8,990 bases of DNA from an uncultured Flammeovirgaceae bacterium (GTDB lineage: Bacteria; Bacteroidota; Bacteroidia; Cytophagales; Cyclobacteriaceae). Both the position numbers and the translations under genes were made by a program. The notes under the pieces were generated by a model that made no database searches, was not told the origin of the DNA, and saw nothing but the letters and a program-made list of their open reading frames with translations. Where the stretch lies: the NCBI GenBank assembly GCA_937138955.1, contig CAKZPJ010000353.1, positions 1 to 8,990 of the forward strand, given 5' to 3'. This document shows, piece by piece, positions 1 through 7,126 of the stretch; the first letter of the stretch is position 1, and each line of letters begins with the position of its first letter.

Positions 1-729
1 TAATACACCTTCACAACTGGTCATACTCGGAATGAATTGCTCGTTATTTACCGGAGTGATTTGAACATTACTCTCTCGGTAAGCCTTCTTACTGTGCTTA
101 GAAAATACTTGCCAAAAAATATCTTTAATGGTTCTCAGCCGCTTAATAAGTTTCTGATCGTCAAAAGCAGGTAGATAAACAGTATAGTGACCCAGATTTT
201 GCACTTCGGTCTGCCGAAGCTGATGACGGATCACGGGGGTGAATATATTCTTATCAAATTTAGCGAAATGGAATCCGTATGCTTGGTCGGTAGGTGCATA
301 ATTCTTGAGAATTGCTCTACCTACTGGATCTTTTTTTCTGGGTTGAGGTGCATTCTCATTCAGAATAGCACTCTGATGACTAAGCGATACACTCGGCACC
401 TTGTTAAAGTAGGCTGCCCACGCAGATATTGGCTCAAAATCATTGATAATTAAGTCGTACCCGTTGATGGGAAGATTTCGTACATCTTTCAGAAACCTTC
501 GGGTATCAGTTTTACGGTAGGTACGCATCAAATCCACTCCACCCGATTTACCAAAAATGAATCCCGCCCCTTTAAGCTGATACTTAACTGGATACGGTAA
601 AGAAACATCGGCTTGAATACCACTAATCAATAAGTCTAAGTTAACTTTATCTTGAAGAATCGGTACAATGTCACGCGCCCGGCTAATATGACCATTGCCT
701 GTACCTTGGATAGCGTAAAGTACCTTCAT
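1..729 (-). CDS. Glycosyltransferase, GT28/MGT-like, C-terminal part beyond the window
   Basis: The frame is open for 243 codons from an ATG at 729 to the left edge, so the C-terminal part is missing. The N-terminus has the Rossmann-type opening of the Glyco_trans_1_3 (PF13528-like) proteins: MKVLYAIQGTGNGHISRA, with the glycine-rich GTGNGH loop at residues 9-14. Further on are the NDFEP (96-100) and SLSHQ (115-119) motifs typical of the acceptor-side domain. The sugar-nucleotide-binding C-terminal half would lie outside the window. It probably transfers a sugar to a lipid or other envelope acceptor at the inner membrane, but the substrate cannot be read from the sequence. Its ATG overlaps the stop of the upstream phosphoesterase gene (ATGA), which suggests translational coupling and a shared transcript. 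The family call is firm; the acceptor is unknown. Confidence 0.85.
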   Translation of the reverse strand, partial: MKVLYAIQGTGNGHISRARDIVPILQDKVNLDLLISGIQADVSLPYPVKYQLKGAGFIFGKSGGVDLMRTYRKTDTRRFLKDVRNLPINGYDLIINDFEPISAWAAYFNKVPSVSLSHQSAILNENAPQPRKKDPVGRAILKNYAPTDQAYGFHFAKFDKNIFTPVIRHQLRQTEVQNLGHYTVYLPAFDDQKLIKRLRTIKDIFWQVFSKHSKKAYRESNVQITPVNNEQFIPSMTSCEGVL

Positions 730-1580
730 TGCTTAGTTAACCGGAACTCTTCTACTAGGTTTTTATAAATCATATTCACATCCAGGTTTTCTTCCTCTTC
801 TTCTGCTTCAGTAGTTTTTTCTTCATTGAGCGGAATGTCATCGGAGAAACGGTAGAGTGACCATTTTTTCTTATTGTACTCTAGTGCCGTCAGATTTTCA
901 ACCCAGTCACCACTGTTAAGATACACTACGCTACCTTGACCGGTTTTAATTGTCTTGATTTCAGGGTTGTGAATATGACCGCAAATAACGTAGTCGTACT
1001 CATTATTGATGGCAATTTCCGCGGCCGTATTCTCAAAGTCATCAATAAAGTTAACCGCTCCTTTTACCCGATTTTTTATTTTTTTGCTAAATGAAACTCG
1101 CCCCATTCCTATTTTTTCCCGAACAAAGTTGACGAAAGCATTCAGTAAGATCAATGTATCGTAGCCAATGGCTCCTAATTTAGCCAACCACTTAGAGTGC
1201 TTCATAGTAATATCAAACACATCGCCATGAAAAATCCAGGCATTTTTTCTGTTTAGTTCTAACACTACTTTGTTCACAATTTTTAAGGAACCCATTGTAA
1301 ACCCGTCAAACTTCCGTAGCATCTCGTCGTGGTTTCCCGTGACATAGTAAACGTTTACCCCCTTAGCCGCCATACCGAAGATTTGCTTTACAATTTGCAT
1401 ATGGGAGCCAGGCCAGTAACGTTTACTGAATTGCCAGATATCAATGATATCGCCATTCAAAACCAATGTAGTGGGCTTAATACTTTTCAGATACTTAAGC
1501 AGTTCTTTAGCGCGGCATCCGTAGGTACCCAAATGTACATCGGAGATAACCGCTACCTCGACTGATCGCTTTTTGGACAT
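726..1580 (-). CDS. LpxH-like metallophosphoesterase (UDP-2,3-diacylglucosamine diphosphatase family)
   Basis: A 284-residue calcineurin-like phosphoesterase. Numbered from the ATG at 1580, the metal-binding blocks are all present: SDVHLG (Asp14, His16), NGDIID (Asp44), GNHDE (Asn83), HGD (His118) and GHIH (His202, His204). Their spacing follows that of LpxH, which cleaves UDP-2,3-diacylglucosamine to lipid X in lipid A synthesis at the cytoplasmic face of the inner membrane. The protein is longer than classical LpxH (about 240 residues) and ends in an acidic stretch (about 253-267) and a short helix. The frame can be opened upstream to a TTG at 1604, but the ATG at 1580 starts just before the conserved core and is preferred; neither has a Shine-Dalgarno site. 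Its stop overlaps the start of the glycosyltransferase. The true substrate may be another nucleotide-linked lipid, so no gene symbol is given. Confidence 0.85.
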   Translation of the reverse strand: MSKKRSVEVAVISDVHLGTYGCRAKELLKYLKSIKPTTLVLNGDIIDIWQFSKRYWPGSHMQIVKQIFGMAAKGVNVYYVTGNHDEMLRKFDGFTMGSLKIVNKVVLELNRKNAWIFHGDVFDITMKHSKWLAKLGAIGYDTLILLNAFVNFVREKIGMGRVSFSKKIKNRVKGAVNFIDDFENTAAEIAINNEYDYVICGHIHNPEIKTIKTGQGSVVYLNSGDWVENLTALEYNKKKWSLYRFSDDIPLNEEKTTEAEEEEENLDVNMIYKNLVEEFRLTKQ

Positions 1581-2053
1581 ATTGTAGTAATTCAAATTGG
1601 ACAAGATAGAGTAACCTACTCACTGTCACCTCAACCGGTTTCTGTTGGGTAGTCATGGCAAAGAAGGTTGGAGGATGAATAGATTTAACGCAAAAGGACG
1701 AAGCAGACGGAACACCACGTAAAGCAGAATTAGTCTATTTTGACAGTAGTTGCAGGTGTGCGATTGATATATCAAATGCAACAAAAATTGGTTATACAAA
1801 TAACTGATTCGTTTTCGAAGAAGGTGTTACCCCCTTATTAAGAATGTGTTACCAAATCGTTAAGTGCAAATGCGATACTATACCTTTTCAGTATTATTCA
1901 TTAATATCTTACATTCAAACAAGGTCTCGCTATATCAATAAGTTTTTTTAGTATAATAGTAGTTAACACTATTCTATAACGTATTTACTCTACCCCTGAT
2001 CCAGTTTAAAAATAAATGGTAGCTAAACCATCACCTTTTTCTCTCGTTCAGCA
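1581..2053. other. Gene-free divergent intergenic region
   Basis: About 470 bases separate the phosphoesterase and sensor genes, which point away from each other, so the region should carry both promoters. No open frame of credible length was seen on either strand. It holds an 11-base direct repeat (1821-1853), a perfect 12-base palindrome TTGATATATCAA (1764-1775), and an imperfect inverted repeat with AATAGT/ACTATT arms around 1952-1978. A TACCTTTT near 1879 resembles the Bacteroidota -7 element but has no good partner upstream. I found no convincing CAAAnnTA element for the minus-strand gene. Confidence 0.6.
1821..1853. repeat. Direct repeat AAkGTGTTACC, two copies 22 bases apart
   Basis: AAGGTGTTACC (1821-1831) and AATGTGTTACC (1843-1853) differ at one of 11 positions and start 22 bases apart, about two helical turns. 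Such spacing puts both copies on the same DNA face, as in binding sites of dimeric regulators, including LytTR-type response regulators. The repeat lies about 200 bases upstream of the sensor start and about 240 bases upstream of the phosphoesterase start. The repeat is seen directly; its role as an operator is inferred. Confidence 0.5.
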
Positions 2054-3238
2054 ATGAATAGTAAACTTAAGCGGCAGTACACTCTTGGTATTTTTTTAGC
2101 ATTAATGGTGCTAATCATCAATCAGGTTTTTATTCAATACTGGCTTTTTAACAAAGACGAAGATGCCCTTACTATCAACATCTCCGGTAGACAACGAATG
2201 CTTTCGCAAAAAATCATGCTGGAATTTGAGCGATACTCAAATGGTAAAGCCTCTCTAAGTAGTATAAAAAGGGTATATAAAACCTGGAGTCAAACGCATT
2301 ATGGATTGTTAAATGGCGATATTGAACGAAGCATTCATAAGGTTTCTGATCCAATTGCAATTCAATATCTGGAAGAGATAAGTGCTAACGTACTTTTTGT
2401 TAAAGCGTTCCTAGAGACACCCTCCTCTACTGAAGTGAGTCGACAAGCACTTTATGAAAACCAAGCTAAATTTTTGGAGGGAATGGAGGTAGTTGTAAAA
2501 AAACTAGAGCAAAATTCTAATGAGAAATTGCATTTCATTGCGATAATGGAAATTATTCTAGCAATACTCTCTGCTATAATATTGGTGATGGAAGTTCGCT
2601 ATATCTATCGGCCCATTAGCCAGAGTCTTGTTGATCATATTGGAAAGTTAAAAGAGTCGCAGTACAAGTTTAAGGCTCTTTTCGATAGTACTACGGACTA
2701 CAACCTTATCTTAGATCGTAATTTCTCCATTATTGCCTTCAATAATATGGCTAAGAAAATAGTGAAAACAGTTTTCATTAAAGATTTAAAAGTTGGACAG
2801 AGTGTATTAGACTATTCAATCGGTAAATACAAAGATACTTTCTATGATGATTTAATTAAAGCAATTGAGGGCAACGTCATACGTAAAGAAATAGAGATTC
2901 CCATGCCTAATAACTCAAGTATTTGGATGGACGTAACCCTCCCGCCAATATACGATCAACACAGTGAAATTATCGGAATTAGCTTTAACACTACTAATAT
3001 TGATAAGCAAAAGCGGGCAACGATGAAGTTACGAGAACAAAACGAGAAATTACGAAAGATTGCCTGGCGACAATCGCACGAAGTTCGCCGCCCAGTAGCT
3101 ACTATTGCTGGATTATGTATTCTTCTTAAAGAAAGAGATGAAGACTACCTTCACTACCTTAGTTGCTTAGAAATTGCGATAAATGAGTTAGACGATGTTA
3201 TCCATACAATAGTGAAGGAAACAGTTGAAGCTGAGTAA
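2054..3238 (+). CDS. Membrane sensor with PilJ-like, PAS and DHp domains but no ATPase domain
   Basis: A 394-residue protein starting at ATG 2054. A membrane helix (about 9-31) is followed by a periplasmic region with INISGRQRMLSQKIM (41-55), the hallmark of PilJ/NarX-type input domains (PF13675-like). A second membrane helix lies at about 161-179. A PAS domain spans about 202-318. The end is a histidine-kinase dimerisation helix pair: the H-box QSHEVRRP has His342, and the second helix runs to the C-terminus (about 366-391). The N, G1 and G2 boxes of the HATPase domain are absent. The stop is followed by only 49 bases before an intact convergent gene, so a lost frame cannot explain this. It may act as a ligand sensor that hetero-dimerises with, or is phosphorylated by, another kinase. 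No response regulator is adjacent. Domain calls are strong; the signalling mode is inferred. Confidence 0.85.
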   Translation: MNSKLKRQYTLGIFLALMVLIINQVFIQYWLFNKDEDALTINISGRQRMLSQKIMLEFERYSNGKASLSSIKRVYKTWSQTHYGLLNGDIERSIHKVSDPIAIQYLEEISANVLFVKAFLETPSSTEVSRQALYENQAKFLEGMEVVVKKLEQNSNEKLHFIAIMEIILAILSAIILVMEVRYIYRPISQSLVDHIGKLKESQYKFKALFDSTTDYNLILDRNFSIIAFNNMAKKIVKTVFIKDLKVGQSVLDYSIGKYKDTFYDDLIKAIEGNVIRKEIEIPMPNNSSIWMDVTLPPIYDQHSEIIGISFNTTNIDKQKRATMKLREQNEKLRKIAWRQSHEVRRPVATIAGLCILLKERDEDYLHYLSCLEIAINELDDVIHTIVKETVEAE

Positions 3239-3272
3239 GTAGAAGAGGAGTTTCTCACCTGGCTACTCATTG

Positions 3273-3297
3273 AAAAAGCCCCTATTATCAATTGGGC
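3273..3297 (-). terminator. Weak terminator-like hairpin at the end of the lipid kinase gene
   Basis: On the minus strand GCCC, a 12-base loop and GGGC are followed directly by TTTTT. The hairpin overlaps the TGA stop of the lipid kinase gene. The stem has only four base pairs, so this may be chance. Confidence 0.25.
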
Positions 3298-4172
3298 CGT
3301 AGTACCTTCAAGTTTTTCGGACGCAAAGAAACGTTTAACCTCTTATCAGCAGTTTTTACATATTCCCCATCAATATGGATGAGTGGTTTATTAAGCTGTT
3401 GTATTTCAAATTGCTGGGCTTGTACAATTTCCACATACGGGGAAAGATGGATTTGTCGAGTAAATGCCAGCAACGTGAATGTGATAACGTAGGCAGAGGG
3501 AAAAGGCCGCACGAATACAATATCCAACAATCCATCGTTAGTCTGAGCCTGAGGGGCAATAACGGCATTATTCCCGTACTGCTCACTATTTGCAAAGGCA
3601 ATGAGAAAGAACGAATCTTCCACCTCCTCTCCATTCAATTGGTAGCGATAAGTACGAGGCTCATATTTAGCAATCTCTTCCCATATACAGCGAATATAAG
3701 TAGCGTACCCTCGTCGGGTTTGGTTAGCAAATTTTTTGCTAATTAAGGCATCGAAGCCTGTACCTGATACATTAAAAAATGGGTGCCCATTCAAAAACCC
3801 TACATCAAGTAGTGATTCTCGAGATTTATTGAGTTGTTTGATTGCCCGGGTTGGGTTAGTAGAAATATTCAGATGACGGGCAAAACCATTGCCTGACCCT
3901 AAAGGAATGATACCCAACACTGCTTCACTACCTAGCAGGGCGCGAGCAGTTTCGTTGATAGTACCATCCCCCCCCACGGCAATCACATAATCAACTTGGT
4001 CACGGTAAGTTTCTCCAATTTCAGTAGCATGACCAGGGTATTCAGTGAAAACTATATCGTACTCAAAACGGCTAGTATTGAGGTGATGATTTACCAACAA
4101 TGGGATATCTTTCTGTTTACCCAACCCCGAAATTGGATTGACGACGAATACGCACTTTTTTTTTGGTGGCAT
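3288..4172 (-). CDS. Diacylglycerol/lipid kinase, YegS/DgkB family
   Basis: A 294-residue protein of full family length. It has the catalytic signature in order: VNPISG (11-16), the nucleotide-binding VGGDGTINE (66-74), PLGSGNGFARH (90-100), GTGFDA (137-142), DGLLD (213-217) and IHIDGE (265-270). These define the DAGK_cat fold plus the YegS C-terminal domain. The enzyme phosphorylates a lipid hydroxyl, typically diacylglycerol, with ATP at the inner membrane. In Bacteroidota, relatives acting on sphingoid lipids are conceivable, and sequence alone does not decide. The ATG at 4172 lies just before a run of nine adenines (coding strand) encoding Lys-Lys-Lys. The gene converges on the sensor gene and diverges from the cyclotransferase-like gene, so it is probably monocistronic. 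Confidence 0.92.
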   Translation of the reverse strand: MPPKKKCVFVVNPISGLGKQKDIPLLVNHHLNTSRFEYDIVFTEYPGHATEIGETYRDQVDYVIAVGGDGTINETARALLGSEAVLGIIPLGSGNGFARHLNISTNPTRAIKQLNKSRESLLDVGFLNGHPFFNVSGTGFDALISKKFANQTRRGYATYIRCIWEEIAKYEPRTYRYQLNGEEVEDSFFLIAFANSEQYGNNAVIAPQAQTNDGLLDIVFVRPFPSAYVITFTLLAFTRQIHLSPYVEIVQAQQFEIQQLNKPLIHIDGEYVKTADKRLNVSLRPKNLKVLRPN

Positions 4173-4230
4173 AACTTGCTTCTCCCTAATATATCGTAAA
4201 CTACAGAGACATTGTTTTGAGAAGCAGTCG

Positions 4231-4238
4231 TATGTTTA
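4231..4238 (+). promoter_or_regulatory. Possible -7 element for the cyclotransferase-like gene
   Basis: TATGTTTA matches the Bacteroidota -7 consensus TAnnTTTG except for the last base. A TTG lies 16 bases upstream, shorter than the usual spacing. A start site a few bases downstream would leave a leader of about 45 bases before TTG 4288. Weak support only. Confidence 0.2.
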
Positions 4239-4287
4239 TGTATCCAGAGAAATCTCAATTAATGCAAACGAACTCGAAGACAGAAAA

Positions 4288-4656
4288 TTGAACTTCTACG
4301 ACATTTTCGTATACGGCACTCTTCGGCGGGGAGGAATGTACGCTCATTATTTGGCGGGCACCGAGATAGTTCAAGAGAAGTATCTTTTACCTGATTATGC
4401 TCTGTACGATTATCAACAGTGGTACCCCTACATGATTGCCCAATCTGACTCTTCGGTAGTGGGCGACATTTACCGATTGAATGAAGCTAATTTGCCCGCT
4501 TTGCACGAGTTAGAAGGAGTGGAGGAGCAACTATACCGTTTTGTCTACTTAGCTGAACATCAGTTCTGTACGTACCTTAAGTTCGATACTGACGTAGCAG
4601 GGCTGACTTACGTAGAAGGTGGGGATTGGCTTACTTATTGCCAATCCTTTACGTAA
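4288..4656 (+). CDS. Gamma-glutamylcyclotransferase-like (AIG2/YtfP family) protein
   Basis: A 122-residue protein of the small GGCT/AIG2 fold. Numbered from TTG 4288, VYGTLRRG (8-15) is the substrate-loop signature, and LHELEGVE (72-79) carries the likely catalytic Glu76. Members cyclise gamma-glutamyl amines or amino acids to 5-oxoproline; many bacterial ones have no known substrate. The start is uncertain. The frame is open back to 4138, but that stretch overlaps the divergent lipid kinase and has no ATG before Met17, which is already past the signature. TTG 4288 is the best in-frame start. A short ATG frame in another phase (4232-4291) ends by overlapping it as TTGA. Cytoplasmic; it ends 12 bases from the convergent secreted-protein gene. 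Confidence 0.8.
   Translation: MNFYDIFVYGTLRRGGMYAHYLAGTEIVQEKYLLPDYALYDYQQWYPYMIAQSDSSVVGDIYRLNEANLPALHELEGVEEQLYRFVYLAEHQFCTYLKFDTDVAGLTYVEGGDWLTYCQSFT
4621..4650 (+). terminator. Hairpin in the last codons of the cyclotransferase-like gene
   Basis: GGATTGGC (4623-4630) and GCCAATCC (4640-4647) form a perfect 8-base-pair stem with a 9-base loop, which two G-U pairs can extend, followed by TTT. It lies just inside the coding end, before the TAA at 4654-4656. The T-tract is short. Because the stem also forms on the minus-strand RNA, 22 bases after the stop of the convergent gene, it may help terminate both transcripts. Confidence 0.4.
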
Positions 4657-4668
4657 TAAGGGCCTATT

Positions 4669-5469
4669 TTAAGGTTTATATTCTTCTTCTTCGTTTTCTT
4701 CTTCTTGGTAGCGCACAGAACTTTTTCGTTCTGTGAACTGATTTTCAATATAATTAATGTCTTCCTGACTTACTTGAATCTTTTCATTCATCTTAGCAAT
4801 CTCATCATCCAATTCGTCTTTCTCAGCTAACAGAGTATTCATTCGATCTTCCGCCGCTTCCTGATCATTACCTAAGTCAAACTTTTCGTTTTCGTCAGTC
4901 TTATCTGAGTTTATTTTCCTTTGCATTCGGGTAGTAGATTTGTCTAGTTTGCGATACTCCCGTTCATTCTTCTTGAGGTCTCTTTCCAAATCCTTAAGCC
5001 GCTTTTCATCATCTTTAATTGTTACCTGAAGTTCATTAACCATATGATACTTGACCATACTGCGGGCAAAATTCCGAAGACGCTCCATTTCGTCAGGATA
5101 ATCATCAGAGTTTAGGGAGATGTCATAACCCGGCATAAAAGCTACGGCTACTTGGGTTTGGCCTTGCACTTGAGAAAGTAATACTTTTAAGTCGCCAGTG
5201 TAGGAAGTTATGCTAGGTACTTTTGCCTCTTTAGCAATTAGCAAGCCGTTTCGTCCTTTTTTTAGCTTCACTCCAAGTTCATCTTTAGTATAGTCAATAA
5301 TGCTTTCTCGGAGTTCATCCTCAGGTTCTTCTACCGCTAGTACCCAAGCAGGTGTCACTTTTTCGCCCACATCCATCTTCTTTTCAACTGGTTGAAGGAA
5401 CTGAGCATGGCTAAATTGCACTGTTAATGCTAATAAAGGCACTAATATTAATCTAGTAGAATTACGCAT
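4669..5469 (-). CDS. Secreted coiled-coil protein of unknown function
   Basis: A 266-residue protein starting at ATG 5469. Residues 1-22 form a signal peptide: a basic start, a hydrophobic core, and SHA before Gln23 as a likely signal peptidase I site. No lipobox cysteine is present, so it should be periplasmic or exported. Residues about 38-140 form a mixed globular domain that includes TPAWVLAVEEPEDELRESI and AFMPGYDISL. Residues about 143-186 and 202-248 are highly charged heptad-like helices, probably a long coiled-coil hairpin. The C-terminus is acidic (EEENEEEE). The N-terminal domain recalls an unnamed domain common in hypothetical proteins of Bacteroidota, but this is from memory and unverified. 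It follows the MATE gene on the same strand after 97 bases and has its own candidate promoter. I do not recognise a function. Confidence 0.8.
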   Translation of the reverse strand: MRNSTRLILVPLLALTVQFSHAQFLQPVEKKMDVGEKVTPAWVLAVEEPEDELRESIIDYTKDELGVKLKKGRNGLLIAKEAKVPSITSYTGDLKVLLSQVQGQTQVAVAFMPGYDISLNSDDYPDEMERLRNFARSMVKYHMVNELQVTIKDDEKRLKDLERDLKKNEREYRKLDKSTTRMQRKINSDKTDENEKFDLGNDQEAAEDRMNTLLAEKDELDDEIAKMNEKIQVSQEDINYIENQFTERKSSVRYQEEENEEEEYKP

Positions 5470-5489
5470 AATATCTCATATTTAGTTTT

Positions 5490-5520
5490 GAATGATATAA
5501 TTTAATAATTAATTGTCAAA
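5490..5520 (-). promoter_or_regulatory. Candidate Bacteroidota promoter of the secreted coiled-coil gene
   Basis: On the minus strand TTTG (5520-5517), 19 bases, then TATCATTC (5497-5490) approximates the TTTG/TAnnTTTG pattern; TTGACA/TATCAT also fits a sigma70-like reading. Transcription would begin a few bases downstream, leaving a leader of roughly 15 bases before ATG 5469. The region is very AT-rich, which raises the risk of chance matches. Confidence 0.35.
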
Positions 5521-5566
5521 TTGTGCCATCTTTTGTGATTAATCATCAAATTATTACTAGAATATT

Positions 5567-6973
5567 TTACACTTTTATCAGCTTCCATTTCCCCCGCTGG
5601 AAGAGAACGACACTCACTACTGCTGCTAACGAGAAGGCAATAGCTATCGCAATATATACTCCCTGCGGCCCTATATCCAACCAAACTGCTAAGCCGTAAG
5701 CCAACGGAATCTGCACCAACCAGTAGCAGCAAATATTAATGAGCAGGGGTGTCCGGGTATCGCCAGCTCCATTAAACGACTGAGCCAGCACCATCCCGTA
5801 GGATAAAAAAACGTATCCCAAACAGATGATTCGCAAAGACTCTACCCCAGTTTGAATCACTTTAGGGTCGTCGCTAAAAATGCCAACAAACTGGCGCGCT
5901 CCAAAGTAAAATATAAGCGACAATACAGTTAGAAACAGGAAGTTGTAGTACGCTGTTTTCCAAACTGATTTTTCGGCTCGTAGTGGCTGACCAGCTCCCA
6001 AGTTTTGCCCAACTAGTGTAGCTGCTGCATTAGACAATCCCCAAGAAGGCAGAATAGAGAAAATAATAATGCGAATAGCGATAGTATACCCGGCCAAAGC
6101 CTCGCTGCCAAAAAGCGAAATAATCCGCACCAAGAATATCCAACTGGCTGATTCTACCAGAAATTGACTAATTCCTTCCGATGCTAATTTGAGTAGATTC
6201 AGCAGTGTCTTAGCTCGTATAACTACATTATCCCAGCCAATTTTAACAATTGTTTTACCATTCAGTAAGTAGTACAACTGAAACAAAACTCCCACTGTGC
6301 GACCAATAGTAGTGGCAATAGCCGCTCCGGCTACTCCAAACTCTGGAATTGGGCCTAAACCAAAAATAAAGATTGGATCAAGAACGATGTTAAGCCCATT
6401 GGCTAGCCACAGCGACCGCATAGCCAGCGAAGCATTTCCTGCCCCCCGGAATATTCCGTTAATAAGAAACAGCAGCATGATACTGGTATTACTTAGAAAC
6501 ATAATACGGGTATATAGAAAGCCATCTTCCACTAGCTGAGGTTCGCCACCCATGAGCCGAAGGATATCGCGCGCAAAGACTGCCCCTCCAATACCGATAA
6601 CCAATGATATGATAACCGCCAAAGCGATAGCCTGAAAAGCAGCATCTCCTGCTTTATGATGGTTCTTCTCCCCCACTCGCCGGGCAACCAGCGCAGTGGT
6701 TGCCATACTAAGGCCAATGGCTACTGAGTAGATAATGGTGAGTACTGACTCGGTAAGTCCCACCGTAGCTACCGCGGTAGTGCTTACCTTACCTACAAAG
6801 AAAATATCAACTACCGCGAACAGTGACTCCATAACCATTTCCAGAATCATGGGAACTGATAATAGAAAAATCGCCCGACGGATGCTACCGGAAGTAAAGT
6901 TGGTCTCTGAGCCACTTAGCGCAACACGGAGGTTTTGGTATAAGTATTTTATACGACGGATATACTGAGCCAT
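5567..6973 (-). CDS. MATE family efflux transporter (NorM-like)
   Basis: A 468-residue polytopic membrane protein, normal for the family, with about twelve hydrophobic helices. Family signs are SVPMILEMVMESLFAVVD (39-56, first helix), RRVGEKN (98-104, cytoplasmic loop), NGIFRGAGNA (172-181) and NIVLDPIFIFG (195-205), with a related repeat in the second half (FNGAGDTRTP). MATE proteins export cationic drugs or metabolites in exchange for Na+ or H+ across the inner membrane; the substrate here is unknown. The frame can be extended to a TTG at 6997, but ATG 6973 gives the usual short basic N-terminus and is preferred. A good promoter with a dyad lies about 150 bases upstream. The gene is followed on the same strand by the secreted coiled-coil gene. 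Confidence 0.93.
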   Translation of the reverse strand: MAQYIRRIKYLYQNLRVALSGSETNFTSGSIRRAIFLLSVPMILEMVMESLFAVVDIFFVGKVSTTAVATVGLTESVLTIIYSVAIGLSMATTALVARRVGEKNHHKAGDAAFQAIALAVIISLVIGIGGAVFARDILRLMGGEPQLVEDGFLYTRIMFLSNTSIMLLFLINGIFRGAGNASLAMRSLWLANGLNIVLDPIFIFGLGPIPEFGVAGAAIATTIGRTVGVLFQLYYLLNGKTIVKIGWDNVVIRAKTLLNLLKLASEGISQFLVESASWIFLVRIISLFGSEALAGYTIAIRIIIFSILPSWGLSNAAATLVGQNLGAGQPLRAEKSVWKTAYYNFLFLTVLSLIFYFGARQFVGIFSDDPKVIQTGVESLRIICLGYVFLSYGMVLAQSFNGAGDTRTPLLINICCYWLVQIPLAYGLAVWLDIGPQGVYIAIAIAFSLAAVVSVVLFQRGKWKLIKV

Positions 6974-7105
6974 GACTGAGAATAGTGAAAATGCCAATAA
7001 AGAATTGAAGTGATAAAAAGGGCGGTGAAACCCTACTCATACTACAGAAGAAATGTAGCGATCCCTAACCGAGATTAGTGGGAATGTAAGGCACAATGAT
7101 GGCTC

Positions 7106-7126
7106 GTGTCATTTTCATAATGGCAC
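7106..7126. promoter_or_regulatory. Dyad at the MATE promoter, possible operator
   Basis: GTGTCATT (7106-7113), a 5-base spacer and AATGGCAC (7119-7126) form an inverted repeat matching at 7 of 8 positions. It abuts the -7 element of the candidate MATE promoter and would cover the transcription start. The related octamer ATRATGGC also occurs as a direct repeat at 7096-7103 and 7117-7124, 21 bases apart. A repressor site is a reasonable guess for an exporter gene, but no regulator gene is nearby. Confidence 0.35.

Noticed and set aside
187..453. Open frame of 88 codons on the plus strand
   Set aside because: It lies antisense to the well-supported glycosyltransferase and has no recognisable protein features.
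1581..1604. Eight-codon N-terminal extension of the phosphoesterase from TTG 1604
   Set aside because: An ATG at 1580 is closer to the conserved core; the extension adds no recognisable feature.
1676..1723. Short plus-strand frame starting ATGAATAGA next to GGAGG
   Set aside because: Only 15 codons, and the GGAGG touches the start codon, which is too close for a ribosome site.
3292..3746. Several open frames on both strands inside the lipid kinase gene
   Set aside because: The kinase frame carries every family motif across this region; the others are low-complexity shadows.
5536..5545. Palindrome TGATTAATCA downstream of the MATE gene, as an FNR/CRP-like site
   Set aside because: The half-sites do not match the FNR or CRP spacing, and short palindromes are expected in such AT-rich DNA.
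6974..6997. Eight-codon N-terminal extension of the MATE protein from TTG 6997
   Set aside because: ATG 6973 is a stronger start and gives a typical MATE N-terminus.
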